Source of the DNA: RGIG3102 sp964525015
Lineage (GTDB): Bacteria > Bacillota > Clostridia > Oscillospirales > Ruminococcaceae
DNA: 13,593 bases
Direction of reading: 5' to 3'
NCBI GenBank assembly: GCA_964525015.1
Contig: CAZGFY010000038.1
Location: 1-13,593, forward strand
Positions 1 through 5,819 of this stretch are shown in pieces. Below the pieces are notes generated by a model, which worked only from the letters and a program-made list of their open reading frames with translations, searched no databases and was not told the DNA's origin. Numbering within the stretch: position 1 is the first letter of the stretch; each line of letters starts with the position of its first letter. The translations under genes were made by a program, and so were the position numbers.

Positions 1-763
1 TTTTTCTATTCCAATTCTTTAAAATACCATTACAGTATTTAATATCAGCATTACTCCCAGCCACTTCATAAGATTTTTCAATCATTTCAAAAGGCATATT
101 TAAAGTTTCAAACCAAGAGTTGATTAGCGTTTTTTCGCTAGAATTAAAATCATCAGGATTTGAGGAAAATAACACTCCGATTTTCTTGTGGTTTTTTTCC
201 CTAATATCCATTAAATTAATATATTCCTCTGCTTTTTGCGCACTAGTAAAATTGTATTTTTTGTTTTTTGATGAAATCACTTTGGCGATATAGCTTGGGT
301 TTTGTTTATAAATAGCGTTATAGTAAAAAGCAAGTGTTATAATTGCATCTATTGGGATACTATCATTTAAAAATAATTCAATAAACTTTACAGTGTTTTT
401 TTCATTTAAAGTTGTGCTAAAAATTCTTTGAATTTGAGTTATTAATATTCCTATTTCAGGTACGGTTTCTTTGATTTTAATTATATCCATAGCTGTCATT
501 TTAGGTTTTTTGATTTTTTCAACTTCAGTATTTTCCTGAACACAAGATAGCAATTTTAAGTCTGTCCAAAAAAGCATACTAGATTGAACGCTTAGCATAT
601 TTAAATTTAATTCTCGGCTTATAATAATCGGGTCTGTTATATTGTTTTGTAAAATATATAAAATAACTTTTAAGTCGGTTTCTTTTGCGCTTAAAAGATT
701 ATCAAAAACAATTTTAGGAACATCAACTCCTTTGAATTCCTGTTTTAATAATGAAAATTTCAT
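1..763 (-). CDS. DnaD-domain replication initiation protein (3' end cut by window edge)
   Basis: This reading frame is open from an ATG at 763 down to position 1, giving 254 residues with no stop, so the C-terminus lies outside the window. Residues 1-75 resemble the N-terminal winged-helix-like part of DnaD/DnaB primosomal proteins. Residues about 103-165 look like a first DnaD (DnaB_2) domain. Residues about 196-253 look like a second, ending in the YxxxILxxW signature (Y243, I247, L248, W251), which in the family binds DNA. Proteins of this type help load the replicative helicase at origins or restart sites. A DnaC-like ATPase often lies next to such genes and could sit just off the left edge. 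An AAAAGGA Shine-Dalgarno at 772-778 (read on the minus strand), 8 nt from the ATG, supports the start. The double-domain call rests on motif and pattern recognition. It may be a chromosomal or a prophage-type DnaD paralogue. Confidence 0.82.
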   Translation of the reverse strand, partial: MKFSLLKQEFKGVDVPKIVFDNLLSAKETDLKVILYILQNNITDPIIISRELNLNMLSVQSSMLFWTDLKLLSCVQENTEVEKIKKPKMTAMDIIKIKETVPEIGILITQIQRIFSTTLNEKNTVKFIELFLNDSIPIDAIITLAFYYNAIYKQNPSYIAKVISSKNKKYNFTSAQKAEEYINLMDIREKNHKKIGVLFSSNPDDFNSSEKTLINSWFETLNMPFEMIEKSYEVAGSNADIKYCNGILKNWNRK

Positions 764-798
764 TAAGTATATCCTTTTTCTGTTTTATTTTTAATATA

Positions 799-827
799 AT
801 TTTATATGCTTTTTTCTTTAATGTCAA
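799..827 (-). promoter_or_regulatory. Sigma-A promoter of the DnaD-domain gene
   Basis: On the minus strand a perfect -35 TTGACA (827-822) is followed after 17 bp by the -10 TAAAAT (804-799). Transcription would start near 792 and give a leader of about 30 nt before the ATG at 763. It points away from the TSCPD gene promoter at 868-896. Confidence 0.75.
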
Positions 828-846
828 TTATAAAAAAATATAAAAC

Positions 847-861
847 TGTGATACACTCACA
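847..861. promoter_or_regulatory. Candidate operator palindrome between divergent promoters
   Basis: A perfect inverted repeat TGTGA-N5-TCACA lies between the two divergent promoters, 6 bp upstream of the -35 box at 868. The half-sites resemble those of CRP/FNR-family regulators, but the 5-bp centre is one base shorter than the classical CRP site. No regulator can be assigned. In such AT-rich DNA a chance palindrome of this size is possible. Confidence 0.3.
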
Positions 862-867
862 AAACTA

Positions 868-896
868 TTGAAAAAAAAGAATTTTTTTGTTAGTAT
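868..896 (+). promoter_or_regulatory. Sigma-A promoter of the TSCPD gene
   Basis: A -35 box TTGAAA (868-873) and a -10 box TAGTAT (891-896) are separated by exactly 17 bp. The predicted transcript starts near 903, about 33 nt before the ATG at 936. Confidence 0.65.
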
Positions 897-922
897 ATGT
901 AGCAAAGATATACTTAAATAAT

Positions 923-927
923 GGAGG
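923..927 (+). promoter_or_regulatory. Ribosome binding site that sets the TSCPD gene start
   Basis: GGAGG lies 8 nt before the ATG at 936. An earlier in-frame ATG at 921 overlaps this Shine-Dalgarno and has none of its own, so 936 is the better start. Confidence 0.8.
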
Positions 928-935
928 ATGAAAAA

Positions 936-1187
936 ATGGAATTTTCAAGAGTAAATCAAGGCACTTGTGCAAGAAGTACAAAAGTTATCGTGGAAGATGG
1001 CATAGTTAAAGATGTTGAAGTTGTTGGGGGATGTTCTGGGAATATTAAAGGAGTAATCGCTTTAATAAAAGGAATGCCAGCAAAAGAAGCAATTGAAAAA
1101 ATTAAAGGTATCACTTGTGGTCCAAGACCAACTAGCTGTCCTGACCAATTAGCACTTGCTTTAGAATCAGCAATAGCAAACGCATAA
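936..1187 (+). CDS. Small TSCPD-domain protein (four-cysteine type)
   Basis: The gene encodes 83 residues. The sequence matches the small stand-alone TSCPD family, described in databases as a four-Cys uncharacterised family (TIGR03905-like). The four cysteines are C11, C33 (in GGCSGN), C61 and C68. The name-giving TSCPD motif is at residues 66-70, after a CGPRP segment. A related domain sits at the C-terminus of some B12-dependent ribonucleotide reductases, where it is thought to bind metal or nucleic acid. The function of the free-standing protein is unknown. The spacing of the cysteines is consistent with a small metal-binding fold, which is inference. It has its own promoter and a strong terminator, so it is monocistronic. 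The start at 936 is chosen because the GGAGG at 923-927 is 8 nt upstream. Confidence 0.88.
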   Translation: MEFSRVNQGTCARSTKVIVEDGIVKDVEVVGGCSGNIKGVIALIKGMPAKEAIEKIKGITCGPRPTSCPDQLALALESAIANA

Positions 1188-1195
1188 TTAAAACT

Positions 1196-1223
1196 AAACG
1201 GATGATTTTTCATCCGTTTTTTT
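1196..1223 (+). terminator. Intrinsic terminator after the TSCPD gene
   Basis: A 9-bp perfect stem, AAACGGATG (1196-1204) with CATCCGTTT (1211-1219), closes a 6-nt loop. A seven-T run at 1217-1223 begins in the 3' arm. It starts 9 nt after the stop codon and separates this gene from the Clp ATPase. Confidence 0.88.
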
Positions 1224-1296
1224 ATTTTACACTAGTTTACAAAAGTGTTTTTTGGCAATAATCAAGGTGATTAGCTAGAAAGGTGTAGGATAAGAT

Positions 1297-3543
1297 ATGT
1301 ATAAATTTAAAAATTTTTCAGATAGTGGGAATAAAAGCATTAATTCAGCTGTTGATATAGCAGGAAAACTTGGACATATAACAATAGGAACAGAGCATTT
1401 ATTATTAGGAATACTCTCGCAAGGTAAAACAGATGTGTCGGATTTACTAGATGAATATGGAATGAACTTTAATAGGCTATATAATATAGTGATTAATTCG
1501 CTAGGAAGTGGGGTTAATTGTTTTTTAACAGGGGAAGATTTAAGCGTAAATGCCGTTGAAGCTTTAAGAAGTGCAAATAGAATTTCAACAAGAAGTGGAA
1601 AACTTCAAGCAGGGGTTAATGAGATTTTCTTATCTGTTTTGGATAATAAGGAATGTATGGGATATAAAATGCTTTCTTCATATATTGATAATATTTATTT
1701 TCTTGAGGAAAAAGTGAAAAAAATTTGCTACACAGCAAAAACCCCCACTATATCAAAAGAACCTAAAAAAGAATATAAAACAATTGCAAAATATTCTAAA
1801 AATCTAACTCAAACTGCACTGTTAAATCCTTTTGATCCTTGCATAGGAAGAGAAAAAGAAATACTAAGAATAGTCGAAGTTATTTCAAGAAGAAGGAAAA
1901 ACAATCCTTGTTTAGTAGGACCAGCTGGTGTGGGGAAAACAGCAATAATAGAAGGGCTTGCAAATTTAATTGCAACTAAAAAAGCGCCAAAAGAAATGTG
2001 GGATAAAGAAATATATTCCTTAGATTTGGCAGCTGTTTTATCTGGTACAAAGTACAGAGGTGATTTTGAGGAAAGAATGAAAACGATAATAGACGAAGCC
2101 TCTGGAGATAAAGATGTTATTCTTTTTATAGATGAAATTCATATAATAGCATCTGCTGGAGGGGCAGAAGGTGCTATTGATGCAGCTAATATTTTAAAGC
2201 CAGCACTCGCTAGAAGTAAAGTTCAAATTATTGGGGCAACAACTAGCGATGAATATACAAAAATAATAGAAAAAGATTCAGCTTTAGAAAGAAGGTTTTC
2301 AAAGGTTTTAGTTGATGAGCCAAGTAGTGAGGTTGTAGTTAAAATTTTAGAAGGCTTAAAATCAAATTACGAAAATTTTCATAAACTTATGATAAGTAAA
2401 GAATCAATTGAATTAATAGTAAAGCTTTCTCAAAGATATATACAAGAGAGATATATGCCAGATAAAGCTGTTGATTTACTAGATGAAGCTTGTGCTAAGG
2501 CAAGAGTTATGGGAAGTGGGATTTTAAATGAAGATAGTATAAAAGAAGCTATCAGTACACAAACTGGCATACCAGTGTATAAAATACAAACAAGGGAAAA
2601 ACAAAATTTATCAAGTTTAGAAAACAAATTAAACACTAAAATCTTTGGTCAGCAGCAAGCGGTTAAAAGTATGGTTAATGCATTAAAAAAATGGAGAGTA
2701 GGTCTTTCAAATGAAAATAAACCAATAGCGAGTTTTTTGTTTTTAGGGCCAACTGGCGTTGGGAAAACAGAATGTAGTAAGGTTTTAGCAGATGTTATGT
2801 TTTCTTCAAGTAAATTTTTAATAAGGGTAGATTGCACTGAATACAGCCAGAAAAATGATGTTAAAAAATTAATAGGTGCACCTCCTGGATATATAGGATA
2901 TGATGAAATAGGAAAACTTGAAAAAGAATTAAGTTTAAGGCCGTATTCGGTTGTTTTATTTGATGAAATAGAAAAAGCACATCCTGATTTATATAATTTA
3001 CTCCTTCAAGTAATGGATGATGGACAGCTAACTACTTCAAGGGGGAAAACTTTAAATTTTAAAAACACGATTATAATCATGACATCAAATCTTGGTGCAA
3101 AAGAATTAGTATCTAAAAATATTGATATAGGATTTTCTAATAAGGATAAAGATGCATTAGTGATAACTAGAGAAAAATTAGAAAGTGCGATTAAAAATCA
3201 TTTCCCTCCTGAATTTATAGGTAGAATAGATGATATAATTAAATTCGAGCCTTTAAATATAAATGTTATGAGTAATATAACATATCTAATGCTAAAAGAT
3301 TTATCAAAAGTATTATTGGCACAAGAAATAAACCTAGAATTCACAGGAGAGGTTGCAAGATATATTGCAAATATCTGCTTTAAAACTTCGTATGGGGCAA
3401 GAAATATCCGAAATGAAATATCAAAAAGAGTGGAAAGTATTATAAGTGATGAAATAATAAATGATAGAATTATTAAAGGTGATACAGTTAGGCTAACTAT
3501 TCAAAATGATAAAATCAAGCTTGAAAAAATGCAAAAAGTATAA
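1297..3543 (+). CDS. ClpC/ClpA-like AAA+ unfoldase lacking the middle domain
   Basis: This 748-residue protein is a Hsp100/Clp ATPase that should unfold substrates for ClpP. Residues 1-145 form a two-repeat Clp N-domain (GTEHLLLGIL at 31-40). The first AAA+ module has Walker A GPAGVGKT (208-215), pore loop KYRGDFEER (252-260), Walker B VILFIDE (274-280) and arginine finger region ERRF (331-334). The second has Walker A GPTGVGKT (484-491), pore loop GYIGYDE (531-537), Walker B VVLFDE (552-557) and sensor 2 GAR (700-702). IGF at 611-613 sits where ClpA/ClpC/ClpX carry the ClpP-docking [LIV]GF tripeptide, which ClpB lacks. Only about 20 residues join the end of module 1 (DEACAKAR, ending at 403) to TGIPV (423-427), whereas B. 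subtilis ClpC has about 50 more there, forming the coiled-coil M domain. No ctsR, mcsA or mcsB is adjacent and no CtsR-type direct repeat is visible upstream. It could equally be called ClpA-like. Starts other than 1297 are not attractive, since AGGA at 1287-1290 precedes this ATG by 6 nt. Confidence 0.9.
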   Translation: MYKFKNFSDSGNKSINSAVDIAGKLGHITIGTEHLLLGILSQGKTDVSDLLDEYGMNFNRLYNIVINSLGSGVNCFLTGEDLSVNAVEALRSANRISTRSGKLQAGVNEIFLSVLDNKECMGYKMLSSYIDNIYFLEEKVKKICYTAKTPTISKEPKKEYKTIAKYSKNLTQTALLNPFDPCIGREKEILRIVEVISRRRKNNPCLVGPAGVGKTAIIEGLANLIATKKAPKEMWDKEIYSLDLAAVLSGTKYRGDFEERMKTIIDEASGDKDVILFIDEIHIIASAGGAEGAIDAANILKPALARSKVQIIGATTSDEYTKIIEKDSALERRFSKVLVDEPSSEVVVKILEGLKSNYENFHKLMISKESIELIVKLSQRYIQERYMPDKAVDLLDEACAKARVMGSGILNEDSIKEAISTQTGIPVYKIQTREKQNLSSLENKLNTKIFGQQQAVKSMVNALKKWRVGLSNENKPIASFLFLGPTGVGKTECSKVLADVMFSSSKFLIRVDCTEYSQKNDVKKLIGAPPGYIGYDEIGKLEKELSLRPYSVVLFDEIEKAHPDLYNLLLQVMDDGQLTTSRGKTLNFKNTIIIMTSNLGAKELVSKNIDIGFSNKDKDALVITREKLESAIKNHFPPEFIGRIDDIIKFEPLNINVMSNITYLMLKDLSKVLLAQEINLEFTGEVARYIANICFKTSYGARNIRNEISKRVESIISDEIINDRIIKGDTVRLTIQNDKIKLEKMQKV

Positions 3544-3549
3544 AAAATA

Positions 3550-3583
3550 AAAGGCGAATAAAATCGCCTTTAAAATTATTTTT
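3550..3583. terminator. Bidirectional terminator between convergent genes
   Basis: AAAGGCGA (3550-3557) pairs with TCGCCTTT (3564-3571) across a 6-nt loop. On the minus strand the stem is followed by TATTTTTTA, a good U-tract for the small gene ending at 3576. On the plus strand it is followed by AAAATTATTTTT, a weaker tract for the Clp gene ending at 3543. The 3' arm lies only 4 nt beyond the small gene's stop codon. Confidence 0.8.
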
Positions 3584-3794
3584 CTTCAATTGTGTAAGTG
3601 AATTCATAGATTTCTTGCAGAGCTTTAACTTTTTCTTCGTTATCTTCAATAAAAGTTTTTGAATAAGTGTCTTTGCCTTGTGCTTTATAATCGTCTAGGA
3701 TTTCTTGAAGTTTTGCCCAGCATTCATCAGCTTTTTCGTAGTTTTCATCGATTGCGATAACAAATTCTCTTTTTTTAGGTAGTCTTGCTTTCAT
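3576..3794 (-). CDS. Hypothetical small charged protein, 72 residues
   Basis: I do not recognise a family. The product is 72 residues, rich in Lys, Glu and Asp, with a basic start (MKARLPKKRE) and an acidic remainder. Predicted helical stretches lie at about 17-40 and 48-65. There is no signal peptide or membrane segment, and the single cysteine is at residue 25, so it is probably a soluble cytoplasmic protein. Three signals support a real gene rather than a shadow frame: a near-perfect promoter (3828-3856), an AAAGGA Shine-Dalgarno about 10 nt before the ATG, and a terminator directly after the stop. No other gene overlaps it. It converges on the Clp ATPase gene and is divergent from the aminopeptidase gene, but the arrangement gives no firm functional link to either. 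Confidence 0.75.
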   Translation of the reverse strand: MKARLPKKREFVIAIDENYEKADECWAKLQEILDDYKAQGKDTYSKTFIEDNEEKVKALQEIYEFTYTIEEK

Positions 3795-3827
3795 TTATAA
3801 TCATTCCTTTTGTTTTATTTTTTCATT

Positions 3828-3856
3828 ATTATATCACAAAATTATAGTTATTTCAA
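3828..3856 (-). promoter_or_regulatory. Extended -10 sigma-A promoter of the 72-residue gene
   Basis: Read on the minus strand, -35 TTGAAA (3856-3851) is followed by a 17-bp spacer and a consensus -10 TATAAT (3833-3828) preceded by TGA, the extended -10 motif. This predicts strong transcription with a leader of about 25-30 nt. Confidence 0.85.
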
Positions 3857-3874
3857 GGATTGAAAAGATTGAGA

Positions 3875-3903
3875 TTGCAAAAAAATAAAGAAAACTGTAT
3901 AAT
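3875..3903 (+). promoter_or_regulatory. Sigma-A promoter of the M29 aminopeptidase gene
   Basis: -35 TTGCAA (3875-3880) is 17 bp from a consensus -10 TATAAT (3898-3903). It stands back to back with the promoter at 3828-3856; the two -35 boxes are 18 bp apart, so one regulator or supercoiling could affect both. Confidence 0.8.
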
Positions 3904-3947
3904 GTTTTTATTGTAAAATATTGAAATTTTAAGGAGAGTGAACGATT

Positions 3948-5180
3948 ATGAACGAAAAATTATTAAATGAGTACGCTAAAATGGCGGTTGGAGCAGGGGT
4001 TAATATTCAAAAAGGACAAACTTTAATTATTAACGCACCAATTCACACAGCACCACTAGCTCGCCTTTGTGCAAAGGCAGCATATGAGTTAGGCGCAAAA
4101 AGAGTTGTTGTTCATTATTCGGATGAAAATCTTGCAAGAATAAATATGGAAAATGCAAGTAAAGAGGTTCTTTGCGATGTAAAGCCTTGGATATTAAATT
4201 CATATATGGATTATGTAAAAGAAGAAGGCTCGGCAGCGGTTTTATCTATATCAAGCTCAAATCCTGAAATTTATAAAGGGATAGATATTCAGAAAATTAG
4301 GGAGTCAACTGTTGCAAGAAATAAAGCGATGGAAGAATTTAGAGAATACACAATGGCATCTAAAATCCAGTGGTGTATAATTGCAGTTCCATCAGAAGTT
4401 TGGGCGAGCAAGGTTTTCCCAGAGCTATCAGAAGATGAGGCTGTAAAAAAACTTTGGGAAACAATTTTTAGAGTTTCAAGGGTTGAAGGTGATGCAATTT
4501 CTAACTGGAAAACTTATGCAAAAGAACAAGGTGAGAAAAAAGATTTATTAAATAATATGAATTTAGATAAATTAGTTTTAACTTCAAGTAATGGAACAAA
4601 TTTAGAAATAGGTTTAGCTGATGATTATGAGTTTGGCGGAGTTAGCGAGCTTTCGCAAGCAGGAGTTGCTTTTATTCCCAATATGCCAACAGAAGAATTA
4701 TTCACAGCGCCACATAAAGATAGGGTAAATGGCGTTGTATATGGCACAAAACCTTGCGTTTACAGTGGTAATATTATAAAAGATTTTATGTTTAAATTTG
4801 TTGATGGTGAAATTGTTGATTTTGATGCAAAAGAAGGAAAAGAATTTTTAAAGGAAATACTTTCAATTGATAAAGGTGCAAAAAGAATAGGCGAAATTGC
4901 ACTTGTTCCAAAATCAAGCCCAATAAATAAAGAAGATGTTTTATTTTACAACACATTATTTGATGAAAATGCATCCTGCCATATCGCACTCGGCCAAGGC
5001 TACCCTGGAACAGTTGTAGGTGGAAATAGTATGAGTAAGGAAGAATTATCAAATAAAGGCGTTAATGATTCTTCAATTCATCACGACGTTATGATAGGCT
5101 CATTTGATATGAATATTATAGGTATTACAAAAGATGGAAAAGAAATACAGCTATTTTCTAATGGTGAATGGGCAATATAA
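3948..5180 (+). CDS. M29-family metallo-aminopeptidase (AmpS/AmpT/PepS-like)
   Basis: The 410-residue product has the length and pattern of the M29 (thermophilic aminopeptidase) family: cytosolic, two-metal exopeptidases that remove N-terminal residues from peptides. The expected metal-ligand and catalytic positions can be read off: E250 in PTEE, E316 in IGEIALVP, H345 in SCHIALG, Y352 in GYPG, and H378 or H379 with D380 in the IHHDVMIG block. These fall at or within two residues of the Thermus AmpT ligands (E250, E316, H345, Y352, H376, D378), which makes the family call strong. The N-terminal half (1-200) is the substrate-gate/dimer domain. The start is fixed by AAGGAG at 3931-3936, 11 nt upstream. 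It has its own promoter, and the next good hairpin downstream is the one in the rimP leader at 5258. Its likely role is peptide turnover. That it acts downstream of Clp proteolysis is only an inference from proximity. Confidence 0.93.
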   Translation: MNEKLLNEYAKMAVGAGVNIQKGQTLIINAPIHTAPLARLCAKAAYELGAKRVVVHYSDENLARINMENASKEVLCDVKPWILNSYMDYVKEEGSAAVLSISSSNPEIYKGIDIQKIRESTVARNKAMEEFREYTMASKIQWCIIAVPSEVWASKVFPELSEDEAVKKLWETIFRVSRVEGDAISNWKTYAKEQGEKKDLLNNMNLDKLVLTSSNGTNLEIGLADDYEFGGVSELSQAGVAFIPNMPTEELFTAPHKDRVNGVVYGTKPCVYSGNIIKDFMFKFVDGEIVDFDAKEGKEFLKEILSIDKGAKRIGEIALVPKSSPINKEDVLFYNTLFDENASCHIALGQGYPGTVVGGNSMSKEELSNKGVNDSSIHHDVMIGSFDMNIIGITKDGKEIQLFSNGEWAI

Positions 5181-5201
5181 TATATTAATTAATAAAAAGG
5201 C

Positions 5202-5230
5202 TTGATTTTTTATATATTATATGTTATATT
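5202..5230 (+). promoter_or_regulatory. Promoter of the rimP-nusA-infB operon
   Basis: -35 TTGATT (5202-5207), a 17-bp spacer and -10 TATATT (5225-5230) preceded by TGT (extended -10). Transcription is predicted to start near 5237, giving a leader of about 85 nt before the rimP TTG at 5322. The flanking DNA is extremely AT-rich. Confidence 0.7.
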
Positions 5231-5257
5231 ATATATGTTAAACAGATAAACGAGAGG

Positions 5258-5287
5258 AAAGAGTGGGAAATCCCACTCTTTTGTTTT
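5258..5287 (+). terminator. Leader hairpin with interrupted U-tract: candidate attenuator of the rimP-nusA operon
   Basis: AAAGAGTGGG (5258-5267) pairs perfectly with CCCACTCTTT (5272-5281) around a 4-nt loop, followed by TTTT-G-TTTT up to 5287. It lies about 20 nt after the predicted start site and before rimP, so RNA polymerase must pass it to express the whole operon. In B. subtilis the nusA operon is reported to be autoregulated by NusA-dependent termination in its leader, and an interrupted U-tract is a typical feature of NusA-dependent terminators. The alternative is that it simply terminates the aminopeptidase transcript, because that gene has no other terminator. Both roles could apply. 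Confidence 0.7.
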
Positions 5288-5308
5288 GGATAAAGAATAA
5301 AATAATTT

Positions 5309-5313
5309 GGAGG
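5309..5313 (+). promoter_or_regulatory. Ribosome binding site fixing the rimP TTG start
   Basis: GGAGG is 8 nt before TTG at 5322. An earlier in-frame TTG at 5307 overlaps the Shine-Dalgarno itself, and the ATG at 5315 is out of frame, so TTG 5322 is the likely start. Confidence 0.75.
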
Positions 5314-5321
5314 TATGTATT

Positions 5322-5804
5322 TTGGCAAAAGGCAAAAAAGCGATTGAAGTTGTTGAAGATATTGTAAGGCCAGTTTGTGATGAATTAGGGCTTATTCTTT
5401 GGGATGTTCGATTTGAAAAGGAAGGACCGGAATGGTTTTTAAGAGTTTTTATTGATAAAGATGGTGATGAAGGAATTTTCATTGAAGATTGCGAAAACCT
5501 ATCAAGAAGAGTTGACCCATTAATCGATGAGGCTGACCCTATAAAAGAGGGATACTATTTTGAAGTTTCTTCGGCTGGTCTTGGCAGAAAACTAACTAAA
5601 GAATTGCATTTTAAAAAGAAAATTGGTGAAATAATTTTAGTTAAATTAATTCACGCAGTTGATAAAAAAAGGGAGTTTGAGGGTGAACTTGTTGATTTTA
5701 TTGATGGAGAAATACACCTTAAAACAAACCAAGATGAAGTTATGAAAATTTTATTAAAAGATACATCTTTTGTAAAATTATGTGATGATAAAGATTTATT
5801 TTAG
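5322..5804 (+). CDS. rimP: Ribosome maturation factor RimP
   Basis: RimP assists assembly of the 30S subunit, acting on the S12/S19 regions. The 160-residue product begins MAKGKKAIEVVEDIVRP and has the usual family size of about 150-160. The N-terminal alpha/beta domain (about 7-85) contains VDPLIDE and the signature EVSSAGLGRKL (81-91). That signature departs from the common SSPGLxRPL by having Ala for the first Pro and Lys for the second. The C-terminal SH3-like domain covers about 92-158. The start is TTG, chosen from the GGAGG 8 nt upstream; a TTG start may help keep RimP output low. It is first in the operon, and its TAG stop codon overlaps the nusA Shine-Dalgarno AGGAGG (5803-5808), so the two genes are probably translationally linked. 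Confidence 0.92.
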   Translation: MAKGKKAIEVVEDIVRPVCDELGLILWDVRFEKEGPEWFLRVFIDKDGDEGIFIEDCENLSRRVDPLIDEADPIKEGYYFEVSSAGLGRKLTKELHFKKKIGEIILVKLIHAVDKKREFEGELVDFIDGEIHLKTNQDEVMKILLKDTSFVKLCDDKDLF

Positions 5805-5819
5805 GAGGATAAAAAGGAC

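Noticed and set aside
1236..1264. Possible promoter for the Clp ATPase gene (TTTACA with a 17-bp gap to TAATCA)
   Set aside because: The -35 is acceptable but the proposed -10 matches the consensus poorly; a promoter must exist after the terminator at 1223, but I cannot place it reliably.
1224..1296. CtsR operator upstream of the Clp ATPase gene
   Set aside because: I looked for the heptad direct repeat typical of CtsR sites (GGTCAAA/GTCAAA) and saw none.
5188..5212. AAAAA/TTTTT hairpin after the aminopeptidase gene as its terminator
   Set aside because: The possible stem is AT-only and short and coincides with the -35 region of the operon promoter; it is not a credible intrinsic terminator.
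5210..5482. Minus-strand open frame across the rimP promoter and 5' end
   Set aside because: It runs over the operon promoter, the leader hairpin and the conserved RimP N-terminus and has no recognisable motif.
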